Of a DNA stretch of 64,000 nt, positions 1 through 13,213 are shown piece by piece. The stretch lies in NCBI GenBank assembly GCA_037957365.1, contig JARHVA010000006.1, positions 5,262,001 through 5,326,000 of the forward strand, given 5' to 3'. Source of the stretch: Torreya grandis. Its lineage: Eukaryota; Streptophyta; Pinopsida; Cupressales; Taxaceae. The notes under the pieces were generated by a model. That model was not told the DNA's origin. It saw nothing but the letters and a program-made list of their open reading frames with translations, and searched no databases. Both the position numbers and the translations under genes were made by a program. Positions within the stretch are counted from its first letter, which is position 1; each line of letters opens with the position of its first letter.

Positions 1-654
1 ATCAAATGACAAGTCAATGCTCGCCTAGAGGTCAAGAGGTACAAATTGGCCAAATGCAAAAATAAATTTTCAAATCCAAACATTTTTAATGCATATTATC
101 TATGACTATGTAATTTATAACCATTTTGCCTATGACTATGTAATTTTAGTTATTTTATGATTTTACATGAAGATAGACATGTGACCACTCATTTTTTTAG
201 ATTTTGAAACATTATGAGTCTATTAGAAAAGTTAGTTTCTATTTATAAATCTCCCCTTGTGCATTTGAATAAAATTGTTATTAAAAGTAGATAAATAAGG
301 TGTTTTTACTATAAAACGGGTGCATTTTAGATTGTATTTGACACCTTATTCTTATGTTGCATTTGAAAATGATCATTTTTTTGTAATAAAAATGGATATA
401 ATCCCAATATATTTGTATTTATGATACCATTTGAGTTTACAATGTAATATCTTGTGTGTTACAAATTCATCAGGATCAATCAGGTTGATAGAGCCAAAGA
501 CCAACCCATATTAGGTTCGGTTCTAGCTCAAAGATAGGAATGATGGTTTGGTAGCAATTTTTGGTTATGTTTTTGTTCTAAATTTTTCTATATGGTATTG
601 TTTTTTATTTATTTTATATCATTGATCAAGAGCAGGGTAGTTATCTAGTAGTTA
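1..654. other. AT-rich intergenic DNA without a gene
   Basis: No reading frame of useful length or recognisable domain is seen. A short direct duplication around 99-150 repeats the phrase CTATGACTATGTAATTT. The stretch ends where the first long direct repeat (an LTR) begins. It is probably older repeat DNA, but I could not assign a family. Confidence 0.5.
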
Positions 655-1518
655 ACCTTAGTACCAAAATAAGCTTCCTCCATTGAGATGTGAATTGGAT
701 TTGCTCTCTTTGAATTGTGGTTGCTCACTCTTCCATTATAAGAGAAAATAGGCAGCGTTGTGGTATGCAAACCTTATAATCTCAGCATGATAAACATGTA
801 ATGAAGAAGGTTTTGAGATATGCTAGCATAATAACCTTGTCATGAATAAGATTAGCTAAATTGGAAGAAGACCTTCTAATTTATAGAATTTAGAAATGGA
901 TGTGAACCGTCCATCTTGAGATGAAGATCAAGGGTGAAAAATAAAAGATAATTTTTAATTCATAATAAGAATTTTGAATTAAAAATTGGAGTGGAGAACC
1001 TGTGGGACTCACAAACGAATATAATATTCATTTGGGAGGAAAATATGATATAAAATTAGTAAGTAGATGTGAGGTGGATTTATTAAATTGGATAAAATCA
1101 GATCATGGAAGATAATGAGAATAAAAGTGGATTATTAAATCAAATCATTTAAAATAATGAGAATAAAGATGGATTATTAAATTGGATCATGGAGGAAAAT
1201 AGGATTATTAAATTAGAATAGTGGATAATAGTATTATTAAATTAAAATGGTGGGTGGAGTCTTAGGGCATGTGAGGATAATTTTGATCTTTTAGATTTAA
1301 GAAAATTATGGATTTTCAAAAACCATGGAATTTTTAATCAGAAAAAGATTAGTTAATTAAATTTGGATTAATTTAAAGATAATAAACAGTGAAAAGTCAA
1401 ACGTGAATAGTGATGATGAATAGTAATTAAAAAAAATTAAGGATGATTAGAGATGATTTGGTATTTAGTGCAAAGAAGCTTAAAATCAACACAAAGTATC
1501 CAATTTTAAGTGTCTATA
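655..1518 (-). repeat. 3' LTR of TE-A
   Basis: This stretch matches 14686-15644 along nearly its whole length, from the shared ACCTTAGTAC to the TGTCTA(T/C)A edge. It is about 95 bp shorter because of indels in a run of degenerate units of the form ATCATGGAAGACAATGGGAATAAA. The minus-strand tip reads TATAGAC instead of TGTAGAC, a mutated terminal dinucleotide. Confidence 0.8.
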
Positions 1519-1533
1519 TTTTTCCCCTCTTTG
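1519..1533 (-). other. Polypurine tract of TE-A
   Basis: On the minus strand this reads CAAAGAGGGGAAAAA directly before the 3' LTR, the position of the second-strand primer in LTR elements. Nearly the same tract sits beside the LTR of TE-C at 28572-28585. Confidence 0.6.
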
Positions 1534-4500
1534 AGAAGTCATTATGAGATATTGATGAAGTACTGACTTTTTAAAAAATGAAAAAGTCACTGAAAAAGGT
1601 GGAATAAAAAAATTACACGAAAAAATAATGGATGTTATGATTTTATCATTTATAACCGATAGGTGTAAGATTTTGGATAGAAGAATAAGATAATGATTGG
1701 AACAAAATGAGGGACCCATGATGATGCCCCCATGAGTGTTCATGCAATAAAGTGGATGAATACTCAAAATGATTTAGCATGAAAAATGATGAAGTGGTGA
1801 TAATGAAGGTCATCAAGAAATTGAAGCACTAGAAATAGATATCATACTTTCAAGATTAAAGTTGGCGTAAAATGATTTTCCTCTAGCTAAAAACTAGAGT
1901 TTCTTGCTCAGAAGTTCCACGTTTTGATGGTGGTCAAGACTCAAGATTCACATGAGCAGAGGTGGGAACAATATATCCCAATAAGTTGTGGGCCTAAAAA
2001 CAAAAAATATAAATTTTCCAATTTGAGAGGAAGATTTTACAGAATTGATAGTTACAAGCAATTGATAAAGATTGATAGCATTTCAATTAATTGAGACCTA
2101 AAATCAAGGACAAAATCTATTTCAAAAATATGAAAATGATGGGTTGGAGGGAAAAATATTGGAATAGGAGGGGATAGACTATAGAGAGAGGATGAATTGG
2201 AAAGTATAAATGGATGGAATGGATGGACATTGTATGGATAGTTAGACAACTACTTTGTGTTTATTTTTGTCCTATTTTGGAATTCCAACATGAATAAGTG
2301 AGTAAGAGTTTAGCAACCTAAGTTTTAATGTGGCATAAAACAATAATCACCAATGATATGAAATAATCATGATGAATATTGTGTTTGATGCATAAGGACT
2401 GAAAAGATTGTAATTTATGCAAAACAGAGTACATCATGATATGGAGAAAACATAATCACACTATAGTGTAATACACAAAAGAATCTTGAATCAAAAAATG
2501 AAAAAAAGAAAGAAAAACAAATAAGCGGAAAGAAGATGAATGCAAAAAAAATAAAAATTTACACAAACAAAAATAACAAGCGTAAGATAAAAGAAGTAAA
2601 TGCTAAGACAATAAAGAGTAAGAAAATTTAAGGAAGACAAGTTAAGTACAATCACAATAAAACATATGTGAAAATAAAAACTAAAACAATCGATACTAAA
2701 AAAAAGGAAACAAATGATAGGACTAACATTCTAGGTGAGGGTTAAGACTTTTGGAAGCCAACATTTATGAAAACATTAAACGACAGATGAGGATGCCCAG
2801 AAATAACCATGTAGTTTTGGATATAAATGAGAACAAGTGAAATCATACTTTGGATGAATGGAGATAGTGGGAAAGGTTAGGAAGAAGTGGAGAGAGGGAC
2901 AAAAATATAAAGAAATGAGTGGTGGAGTAAGCAATGAAGGGTGATGGAGAGACCAACAAATTAGAGTAGGTGGTGGATTTATAGGAAATAAGAGAGGTGG
3001 ATGAGGAAGGATATCAATATTTTTTTTAAAAGAGATTGACAAGCTGAAAAAATGGTTAAAAGAGATTGATAAGCTGAAGGGGGGAGGTGGTAAAGAGATA
3101 GGTATAGAAATAGAGAAAGATAATTTAGGTGAGAAAGGAAGATAAAATAAGGGGGTGTGACCGAGTTGACCTTAGTAATTGAGCACTGCCTACATAGTCC
3201 AAAAAGACCTCAAGCCATTATAGTTCTCCTATAAATGGGAGAAAAATAAAGAAGAAGTAGTAGACGATGTTAATGTTACAGGTTTGTCAATAATGTCTCC
3301 AAGGTGACCAAGGATGTTGATGAGGTGTCATGTGTGCTATAATGATAATGACAAAGTGTGCTTCAATAAGCTTCAATGTTCTTGCATGATTCTTTAGTGT
3401 TTGACTTAGATAAGCAATTGATGGATGATATTGATCGTATGGACATGTTATAGAGACCATATGGGATCTCAAGAGTGCTTGGAGTGCTTATGATAGTGAA
3501 ATAAATTTATCAGGTCAGTCATATATATGTATATGTTCAAGTAGTCATCTTGATAGATAAAGATAAGTGAGTATATTGATGACTTTATATTTCACATGTG
3601 TGAATGTTTCAGGAGTAGCTTGATATATGGATATATTCTCCTATGTGAGGCAATCATATGGTTCAAATTTTAGGTCATGAGGTTGAGTGTATCAAAAGTT
3701 ATTAAGGTACAAAGTTGGCTTCTCAAACATAATTTACTATGTTCCCATAGCCAAATTTGTGATATCAAAGATCAATTTTCAGCGTTGAATCGGATCAAAG
3801 ATCTAACAGTGAAAAATTTATCTGACCAGATAAGGATCCAATGGAGCACATGATCTTGTCAGATAGAGATCAACGATGCAAGTGAAGTCAAATTATCAAA
3901 GGATGATTAGATTGCATGTGTTTGCGACATGTGTCTCAATCTCATTGAGTTGATAGAATATCAATGGTTCATGGGTGTTCATATAGATAGAGATAGATGG
4001 TGCAGATCAAGTAAAAGAGTCAAATGTGTAGAAGGCATATAGAGTTACCAAGTGGCACAAAAATCAATGGTGAGCATTGCAAGATAAAGACCAGGCTAAT
4101 TCAACGAGATCAATGGTGCATATTTGGTCAAATTTTCTAGGGAGCATGAGATGAGATCAAAATGTTCGATGTTTAACTTCTGCTCAGTGATCGTTGAAAT
4201 TTGAATATTCAAATTACTGAGGGAAAACTAGTTTGCAATTTTTGAGCTATATCTTTTGATCCAGGACAAATTTCTTTATGTAGTAAAAGTCAAAGTTGTA
4301 AAATACTCCAAGGCACATCCAAAGACACTAGTTATAAGGATTTAATGTTTGTATAGTTGAATTTATTAAGATCTAAATTTTATTGTATGTTTGTTCATGG
4401 TGGTTGTCTGTACAAAATAATTTTTGAGCAATTTATGCTTTAACAGAAAAGTGTTTTGATAGGAGTATTCATTTTAAGATGTCTTAGAGGTCATATGGAA

Positions 4501-7500
4501 TGGATCCATGTATTTAAAATTGATCTTGTGTTCTTGTTTTACTTGATGAAGTGTTAAAAGGGTAATATGTCTCCATGAGACCTATAAGGGCTACTAAGGC
4601 CTAATTGAAAGACATAGATGCTTAAACTATGACCCATGGATGCCATGGTTGACCTATGAGGATGGTATTGAGCTATGTGTTATAATATTATATGTCTTAA
4701 TGGTTAAGGCAAGTATTGTGGCTAACATATAAGTTGATATTCATAAAGACTCTATAAAGAGTGGAGACCAAGGCAATGGTTTCTAGACTTGTGTAAGAAG
4801 AGGAGAGCAGATGTGATATTGAGTGAAGGAACGTTTGAAAGAGAAGGTACATGTTAGTGAGGACCATCAAAGAGCAAAGAGGATCAGTCATGTTTATTTG
4901 ATCAAGTGTATGAATATAAACACATAGGTCATTAGACTTAATAAGCCTATAAGAAGTAGATTGAGTGAGCCAGCCCTAGAGGCTAATTGAGTGAGTGTGC
5001 TTAGTGGATGGATTGAAGTTCTAAGCAGGTTGAGAAATGTGTGCATTATCTAAAGGTCATGTTTTTGACATTGTGATAAATTTATTGTAGGTTTTTTGAA
5101 TGTGTATGTGCTTAGAATTGAAGAGTGATCCAAAAGGGTGTTTTGGATGCATTGCATATGTATGCAAGTTTGTGAGAGTGTAAAGGGGAAAGAGTGCAAG
5201 TAAGATAAGTCCATCATTAGGTGTAGAAGACATCAAATTAGAGGTGGAGATAAGATCATAGGTAGATAAGTTGGTGCTTAGTTACCTAGGGTGTTGTATC
5301 CCCCTTGTTAGTTGGAGCTAGATAAAAGTCTAGTGGGTGTTTGACTAAATTGAGGGGTGAGTACTCCTTGATCAGTTGGTATTGATCTAAAATTGGATCT
5401 TGTCATTATAGGATTGTAGTCCATCTTGTAGGGTTCAATAGGTTTTATTCTCCAAGAGGGTTTCTCACATACTTGATGTGTTCATGTGATGTATGCTCTT
5501 ATGTATGCTTTAGATGTATGTGATTTCATGTTTATATTGCTTAATCAAGTTGATATACGATGATTTTTTATTAGTTGGTAATTGAATTGAATTATCTAGA
5601 ATCACTGATTCACCCCCCTCTCAGTGATTATACTTATAATAGTTAAAATATAAGGATGATAAGAAAAAATAAAATCTTCCATGATGTAGGACACCCTAAG
5701 CAAGAGGGCATTATTAGCAATGTAAATTAGTAAGAAGAAAATATGAAGAATGGAGACGATAATTATTTATTAGTGGTTGAGTTTCCCTTAGAATGCAAGT
5801 AGTGCCTACATAGTCCGTGGACATTAGGCCAATGTAGTTCAACACATAGGTAAGTGATGAGAAAATGGGTTGATGGATGAAGCATTAAGTGTTTGATGAA
5901 AAGGTAAACAATTTCCCACCCAGGAAAGGTGATTGAGTTGAATGATGCCGAGTGGTTTGGAAAGGTAGTGAAGTTGGTATATGTGGATAGGTGAAGTGTG
6001 TGGATAAGTGAAGTTTGTAATTTTTCACCTTGATTTTTGATGTTTCATGATTTATTTATTTATGGTGAGATGTTTGACTCACATGCCCTCTATAGAGGTG
6101 GATTGAACTACAGACTGATTGTACAAAATTGATATTAACTATGATATATAGTGATGCCCTAGTTTATTTTATAGACTTGTCACTCTTGTGTTATGGGATT
6201 AATTTACAGGTGTATTTTTTAGTTTACAAACTTTAGATTACCAGGCATTAAGTATATACCATGTATCTCTATGTGTTTATGATAATGCTATGGAAAATGC
6301 TTATATATGTGAGAACAAAAAATGTATGAAAATAATGTAACATGATGGATATGCATGAAGATTTGTGAATGTGCTAAAAATTATTTTTTAGGTGATGACC
6401 TAGTTATTTTGTTTACACAGCATATGATTTTCAATTTGCAGCAACGTAATGAAAAGGGGAATAGGATAAGTATGAAATGGTGATGATGAAAACCAAAAAT
6501 CAAAATTTCACAAGGAAAATGAAGATGGACTAATTCTTACGAGCTAAGTGAAAAATGTACTTCTTGCTAAACTCATAAAATACTAACTTTATTGGATGTG
6601 TCTAGAGAGAACTAGCCCTGATAGAATCGATAAATGGGATAAAGTTACCCTTTTTCAGCATAGACATATAGACAAGTTGTTTGAAGAAATTTTTCTTTGG
6701 ACACCTTTTGATATAATATTCAATACATTTCTTTGTGACCCCCTACATGTAGTCTCATGTGACTAAGATGGCACATGGGCTTATCACTAAAGGCCATACG
6801 TGAGTAAGGGCATCGTTCCCTAATGTGAATCCCAACCAACTAGTGAGATGTGAGGGATCAATACCAAATATCAGAGAAGGGCAAAAGATGTGGAATTTAA
6901 ATTTGATGTTGCATAAGCTTTATATAAGGGTGTCTTTTTATTTGGAAGGATTTTACCGACAAGTCTTGGCCCCATGCAACTAGTAAGATTTAAAGGATCA
7001 TCACTGAAGACCAAGATAAGCGAGTAAAGTTACCATTTTTTTATAGCATGCTAATGTTTTATGATTAGAGGGAACTATAAGAGGAGACTCTATCATGGAC
7101 AACATTCTAGACTAGGTTGTGGGCTAGTATTTTCTAAGTATTTAAAAAAGATGTAGGGAAAAGAGATGTAATTTGCTCATAAGAACTAAGGAAAAAACCA
7201 ATGTAATGCTAAATTTGAGAATGTTTGCTATGGGATAATAGAATGATATGAAAAGTAAATGATATAATAAGCTGTATTTTGAAAGTTTGTGTTATGCAAA
7301 CTGACAACTAAATAATCACCAAACATGACATCTGATATGCAAGACAAAATGTAAACGATGAAAAATGCAATGCAATAAGGACAATGTAAAATTTAATTAT
7401 AAATGGGCTACCCCTGAGTGTTAAGTTACTTGTAGGCAACAAGTTATTTTATTTTTTACTTTTGATTTTATAATTTTTTTATTTATTAGCATCTGAACCT

Positions 7501-8790
7501 AGGGGAGGGTCACAAGATGCATAATTTTTTTTTTGTTTCTATCCCATGCCAATTCTAGATAATCTCGTCATTTTGACTAGATTTCCTCTTCAATCTTGAT
7601 TTCAGTTATGTTATTTACTTTGAATAGTACTTGAGCAAGATGAGGTTGTTGGGCCCACCAAAATTTATTAGTGAACCATCCTCAATATCATTCCCTATCA
7701 GGAAATCTTTGTTGAATAAATACATCCAAATATAAATTTCTTTGGCAAAGTTTTGTGATAATTTTGGTTTTTCTTGGGAAAACATAGTTATCAAATAGAC
7801 CCACATTAATGTGCCTAATAATAAATTTAAACTCTAGAAACATTCTAAGAGTTATTTTGATCATCATGGAATTAGTAACCCTTTCCCTATAAGGGATGCA
7901 AGCAATACTATTAAATAGTATCAAACACTAGGGACTAATTAGTTTACCATATATACAAAAATCAATATCTCTTATCCGACCACTTATAATTAACCACCAA
8001 ATAATACAAATTTAAAAATAAGATAGTTTTGTATTGACAATCCTTAATTCCTTAGCAAATCTAGAATATTCAAATTTGTTATGTTGTACATCGAATGTGA
8101 TCTAAAAATCATGGTCTAGCTTGTTATAGTGCCATGCTCCCAGATTGTCATAATAAGTATGTAACATAGAAGTTAGGATTAATTCTTGGATTATAACCAA
8201 AAGATCATTCCATGTTGTTTCTCTCCTAGCTAGCCTGATGTTTTCATTGTCTTCGATATTATCTTCATAAAGCAATGATTAGATTATTTATTCATCTATT
8301 GGTGTCTTGAAGAGGTTTCCACCAATAAGATATTTTTTATTTTGATTGTCCCCTATATCCTCAAACAAGGTTTCACTAGGGAGCATTTATTCAAATTATA
8401 TGTCTTCTTGGATCTTTACAGATGTTGCAACTGATATGTTGCCATAGAATAAGTCCAACGATGTGTGTTTCTTTTGGTCCCAATTGACATGTGTAGGAAA
8501 TGGTATGTTATTATATTGGATGGGAAAAGGAAGGGTAGTGCTTATGGAAGTAGAACATGATGCATAATCCTCATAGAGGCTACCAATAGAACTTGCTTCT
8601 ATGTAAAATGAAGTTTCCTCAATAACCGTAAAAGGGTCACTAACATTTCCAAATTGATCTAATGATGTGGTTGTTGTTGAGACCAAGGTGAATGTTGATG
8701 TTAAAGTTGAACTTTCTCTTAATGCCAAAATGGATTATAAATCATATTTGGATAATAAATTTGATCTTGGTTTGGAGGTAGCCATAAGGA
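1534..8790 (-). other. Non-coding downstream half of TE-A
   Basis: About 7.2 kb between the tandem array and the 3' LTR. The few open frames, such as 8396-8728 (110 codons, Ser/Thr-rich) and 7615-7806, show no catalytic motif and no YxDD box. Phrases like CTACATAGTCC followed by a 'gacctcaag' block recur (about 3190, 5800) and also occur inside TE-C, so this is a shared untranslated region of related elements. A different LTR-like sequence appears to be nested at about 3491-5622. Confidence 0.5.
3491..5622 (+). repeat. Possible nested LTR or LTR remnant inside TE-A
   Basis: The stretch begins TGATAGTG and its right part contains a promoter-like AT-rich region followed by the C-rich phrase CACCCCCCTCTCAG near 5611, a sequence style common just before the primer site of plant LTR elements. 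No second copy lies in the window and no clean target duplication was found, so both limits are approximate. Confidence 0.3.
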
Positions 8791-10356
8791 GGGCCTGTTG
8801 AATTGCATTACCCACAAGTACCTTTTTCAATAGATTTTTGGAAATGGATTCAAGATGAAGAGTTTTTTTAAATGGGGAATCTTAAGTAATGAATGAAAGA
8901 TATGTTGTTGGCCAATTATGGGTTGTTGATCTTTGTTTGTAAGTGATTGAGTTTGATTATGATTGGGAAAATATTCTTGGTATATCTCCATTTGCTTAAT
9001 TTCAGACTTAGACACATTTGATTCTTTAAAAGACAAGGGTTCTTGAAGGAATTTATATAGGATGGATTTATACATATGTGATGTCTTGAGAAGGTCTAGG
9101 ATGGGAATGTTAGTGGGTGTCTTCTCAAGATGGTCAAAAATGTTGTACTTCCATTTAACATTAGATTGATGCACTAGGAATGGTAATTTTTGTATGCCTT
9201 GTAGTAACAATGCAATCTTGGGATTTCAAAGTAATGATATCAACATGATTTCACACATAATCAATACAATTGACTATGGATTCCAAAGGGTGATTGACTT
9301 GGTTAACATTAGGGCCTGTTGAATTGCATTACCCACAAGTACCTTTTTCAATAGATTTTTGGAAATGGATTCAAGATGAAGAGTTTTTTTTAAATGGGGA
9401 ATCTTAAGTAATGAATGAAAGATATGTCGTTGGCCAATTATGGGTTGTTGATCTATGTTTGTAAGTGAATGAGTTTGATTATGATTTAGAAAATATTCTT
9501 GGTATATCTCCATTTGCTTAATTTCAGACTTAGACACATTTGATTCTTTAAAAGACAAGGGTTCTTGAAGGAATTTATATAGGATGGATTTATACATATG
9601 TGATGTCTTGAGAAGGTCTAGGATGGGAATGTTAGTGGGTGTCTTCTCAAGATGGTCAAAAATGTTGTACTTCCATTTAACATTAGATTGATGCACTAGG
9701 AATGGTAATTTTTGTATGCCTTGTAGTAACAATGCAATCTTGGGATTTCAAAGTAATGATATCAACATGATTTCACACATAATCAATACAATTGACTATG
9801 GATTCCAAAGGGTGATTGACTTGGTTAACATTAGGGCCTGTTGAATTGCATTACCCACAAGTACCTTTTTCAATAGATTTTTGGAAATGGATTCAAGATG
9901 AAGAGTTTTTTTTTAAATGGGGAATCTTAAGTAATGAATGAAAGATATGTTGTTGGCCAATTATGGGTTGTTGATCTATGTTTGTAAGTGAATGAGTTTG
10001 ATTATGATTGGGAAAATATTCTTGGTATATCTCCATTTGCTTAATTTCAGACTTAGACACATTTGATTCTTTAAAAGACAAGGGTTCTTGAAGGAATTTA
10101 TATAGGATGGATTTATACATATGTGATGTCTTGAGAAGGTCTAGGATGGGAATGTTAGTGGGTGTCTTCTCAAGATGGTCAAAAATGTTGTACTTCCATT
10201 TAACATTAGATTGATGCACTAGGAATGGTAATTTTTGTATGCCTTGTAGTAACAATGCAATCTTGGGATTTCAAAGTAATGATATCAACATGATTTCACA
10301 CATAATCAATACAATTGACTATGGATTCCAAAGGGTGATTGACTTGGTTAACATTA
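8791..10356 (-). repeat. Three near-identical 522 bp tandem repeats
   Basis: Copies start at 8791, 9312 and 9834, each with GGGCCTGTTGAATTGC, and are nearly identical. Each carries the same open frame on the minus strand: 8827-9210, 9274-9732 and 9893-10255. It starts MLLQGIQKLPFLV and contains HLEKTPTNIPILDLLKTS, which resembles the linker between gag and protease in Tat/Ogre polyproteins. Differences include the length of an A/T homopolymer (ATTAAAAAA type) that shifts the frame end. The low divergence points to recent amplification relative to the decayed gag. Confidence 0.88.
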
Positions 10357-10520
10357 CTTGCTTTGGGTTCTTTTTTTTTTTTTTTACCTTTTCCTTACTC
10401 ATGTTTATGGAATGGATTTTGATATATCCCCAATTTTTGGTTTTTAGATGGTTTATATGGTTGATTTTTTATTGTAATGTCACATCTATCAATGAGTTTT
10501 TGAGCATAATGTTTAATGTA

Positions 10521-13213
10521 CATACACCTATTAGTTGAATGTCCTTTAATCTGATGGTATTCACAATACTCATCTTATTTATACCAATTGGGTTTAGGAA
10601 TATTTTCATCAAAGGGTTTAGTGTTAGGCCATGTGATCATGTTTGTGTGAACCAAATTTTGGAAAGCATTCTCATAAATGTCACATAATTGAGTGAACTT
10701 GTGCTTAGGTTTGCCTTGTTTAGGTTGTCCACCAGGAATTATGATGTTATTTATTGGTTGATTGTAGGTTTGTGTTTGATGTTGAGGATTTTGAATCTGT
10801 TTGACATCAGTCACACCATCTCCAATAAGATTTTTATTTTTGGAAAATAGATTTGATTTTTTTATCAGTTTAGAGGAGTTATTATTATTCAGTTTAAATA
10901 CTTTGACTACACCTCTTTTAATTAATGTTATTTCTACTTGAATTCCCTTTTCAATGATTTCATCAAAAGACCTTGGGCATAGAAGTAGCAAATGGTGTCC
11001 CAGGTCTGAATTTAAATTGCTCATAAAGATGTCCACAATCTCAGTTTCAATAAATGACTTGCCATTACTCACCATCTTTGAAGGAAGGAAGCAAAAATGT
11101 CACCATTGCATTTTTTGGTATTGTGTAAATCTAAAGTGGTCAAATATTTCTCAATGTTATAAGATAAGTGGTGAACAAATTTTCTAAATAAGTCCTCAAA
11201 GGTGAAAATAGATCCTTTTGGAATTCGTGAAAACCATTCAAGAGCTTGGCCCCCTAGACTTCATGGGAACAAACAAAACATGTATTTGTTACTATATGCA
11301 ACATTCACACATGCATGATAAAATCCAGATAGATGTTCTTTAGGGTCCCCTTTACCTTTATATTTGTCAAATTTTAAGAGTTTAAAGTACTTTGGAAAAG
11401 GTGTAGTCATTTTACTTAAATCATATGGGTATCAGTAAATTTTTTCAAACTTGAACATGTTTTGCCGAGAATATGTACCATCTTGTAAGCATTGAACTCT
11501 ATCCTTTATGTTTTGACACTCTTATATGAGATATGGGGATAGTTGGTTCATTTGACTTAGTGGATTAATGGAATTATATGGTTGACCCATGAATTGGTTT
11601 ATGTTTTATGTAATTTGATTTATTTATTGGTTAAAGTCATTTGTAGGTTGGTTATTAAAATTAATGTTTTAAGGGTTTGAAAAAGGATTGAAATTGGGAT
11701 TATAACCAAGGTTTGGATTTGCATTAGAACCAAAAAAAAATTGACTTGGGTTTAGATTGGAACTAAAGTTTATTTGATTTAAATTTGGGTTGAAACCAAG
11801 GTTGGGGTTATTGTAAAGTTTATGTTTGGATTTGTTGGTTTTGGGTTTGCATTAAAGTTTGTGTTATTTGGTGGATTGTTGTTGAAGTTCATGGAGTTGG
11901 GATTAGTGTTGTAACCAAAATTAGATTGATCAAAACAAATTAGATTGGGTTGTTGTGGGTGCATGTTGTAGTTTAAATTAAATGGATTAGAACCTAAGGT
12001 TAAATTAGAGTTAGCTTGGTTTGGTTAGAGTAGATTTTGGCTTGGATTATTTTGATTTTGGTTAAGGTTAAAATTAGGATTTGTGTTCAGTTATTAAATT
12101 TAAACTTGGTGTTTGATTTTGGTTTAAACTTGTGTTAAGATTTGGGTTGGAAAATGAAGGATTGGGATTAGAAGTAAACTGGGTTGGAGTGGGATTAGAA
12201 TTTGGATTGAAACTTGGATTGGAACTTGGATTAGATGGAATCAATCTAAGAGTATTAGAGGAAGAAGAGCTGAGTGTGCATAAAGCAATACTCAAACTAG
12301 GATTGGATGGTTGATTGGGCAAGCTATAATGAGTAGTCAAGATTTGATTTTAATTTTGATTGGGAATGATTGGTGAACCTTGGAGACTCTGATTGGGGTT
12401 GATTGGTGAGTTTGAATATATATTCAAACTTGGATTAATTTGACTAAAACCTTGTGAATTTGGATGAACATTCAAATTCGATGTAGTCAAATGTTGATTC
12501 GTTAAAATTGAATTAAATGGGAGGCCCATGTTTAATTTTGGGTTGACTTGTTGCATGATTGGTAAACTTGAATTAAGATTCAAGTTTTGATTGGTTGGGT
12601 GAGTGATTGGTGAGTTTGAAGGTATATTCAAACTTGGATTAGTTAAATAAACCTATGAAGGTAAATTAGGATTCACATTAACATTAAGGTTACCAAAAGG
12701 ATTGGTTGGTGGATGAGATTGAAAGTGTATAATATTTTGGGTTCCTTGAGTTGTATGAATTTTTGTGGAGAATCCATGGCTTACTTGAGATGACTCCTCA
12801 CATAACATAGTTTTTACTTTGCCTTGAGAAACTTGGGGATGGGCTTGTGAGAATGTTACTAGGGCATTCATACCTTCTAAAGTACCTTGTGAGGTAGATT
12901 TATTAGGATTGAAGCATGAAGGTTTTTTTCTTGCAATCAAGTATTACAAGTTTTGTATGTCAAATTTAGATGGAAATTTTTCTCCAAAGCCCAAGGATTG
13001 AAGCAAGACTTCATTATTTTTTGACATGATATACTCATCAAAGGAGTGTGGAGGTTAGATAGTTTTGGGGCTACCCTCATCTTGTTAAGTCACTCCTTCA
13101 TCTTCTTGTTTGGTTATCTTATGTATTTCTACATGTTGCTCTTGGCTAGTAAACTAAAAGGGATCATTGCCGAAAGGCTTAGCCCTTGCATTGGGATTAT
13201 TTAGCATGGTCAT
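10521..13213 (-). pseudogene. Degenerate gag of TE-A with Asn/Pro-rich N-terminal half
   Basis: On the minus strand a frame opens near 13213 (MTMLNNPNARAKPFG). It then runs through low-complexity Asn/Pro/Ser-rich segments (12940-12653, 12631-12350, 12340-12074, 11964-11779) separated by stops. A retrotransposon gag core follows at about 11400-10920: FDKYKGKGDPKEHLSGFY, SLGGQALEWFSRIPKGS, FTFEDLFRKFV and EIVDIFMSNL are in the expected order. The longest unbroken piece is 10575-11075. Just past a stop, DEYCEYHQIKGHSTNRC (to 10524) has the C-x-x-H spacing of Tat-type gag tails. Gag would form the particle shell in the cytoplasm. At least five stops mean it is not translated as one protein. The Asn/Pro extension is unusual for gag. 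Confidence 0.7.

Noticed and set aside
12132..12314. Plus-strand Gly/Leu-rich frame
   Set aside because: Mirror image of the Asn/Pro-rich gag region on the minus strand; a product of the simple repeat.
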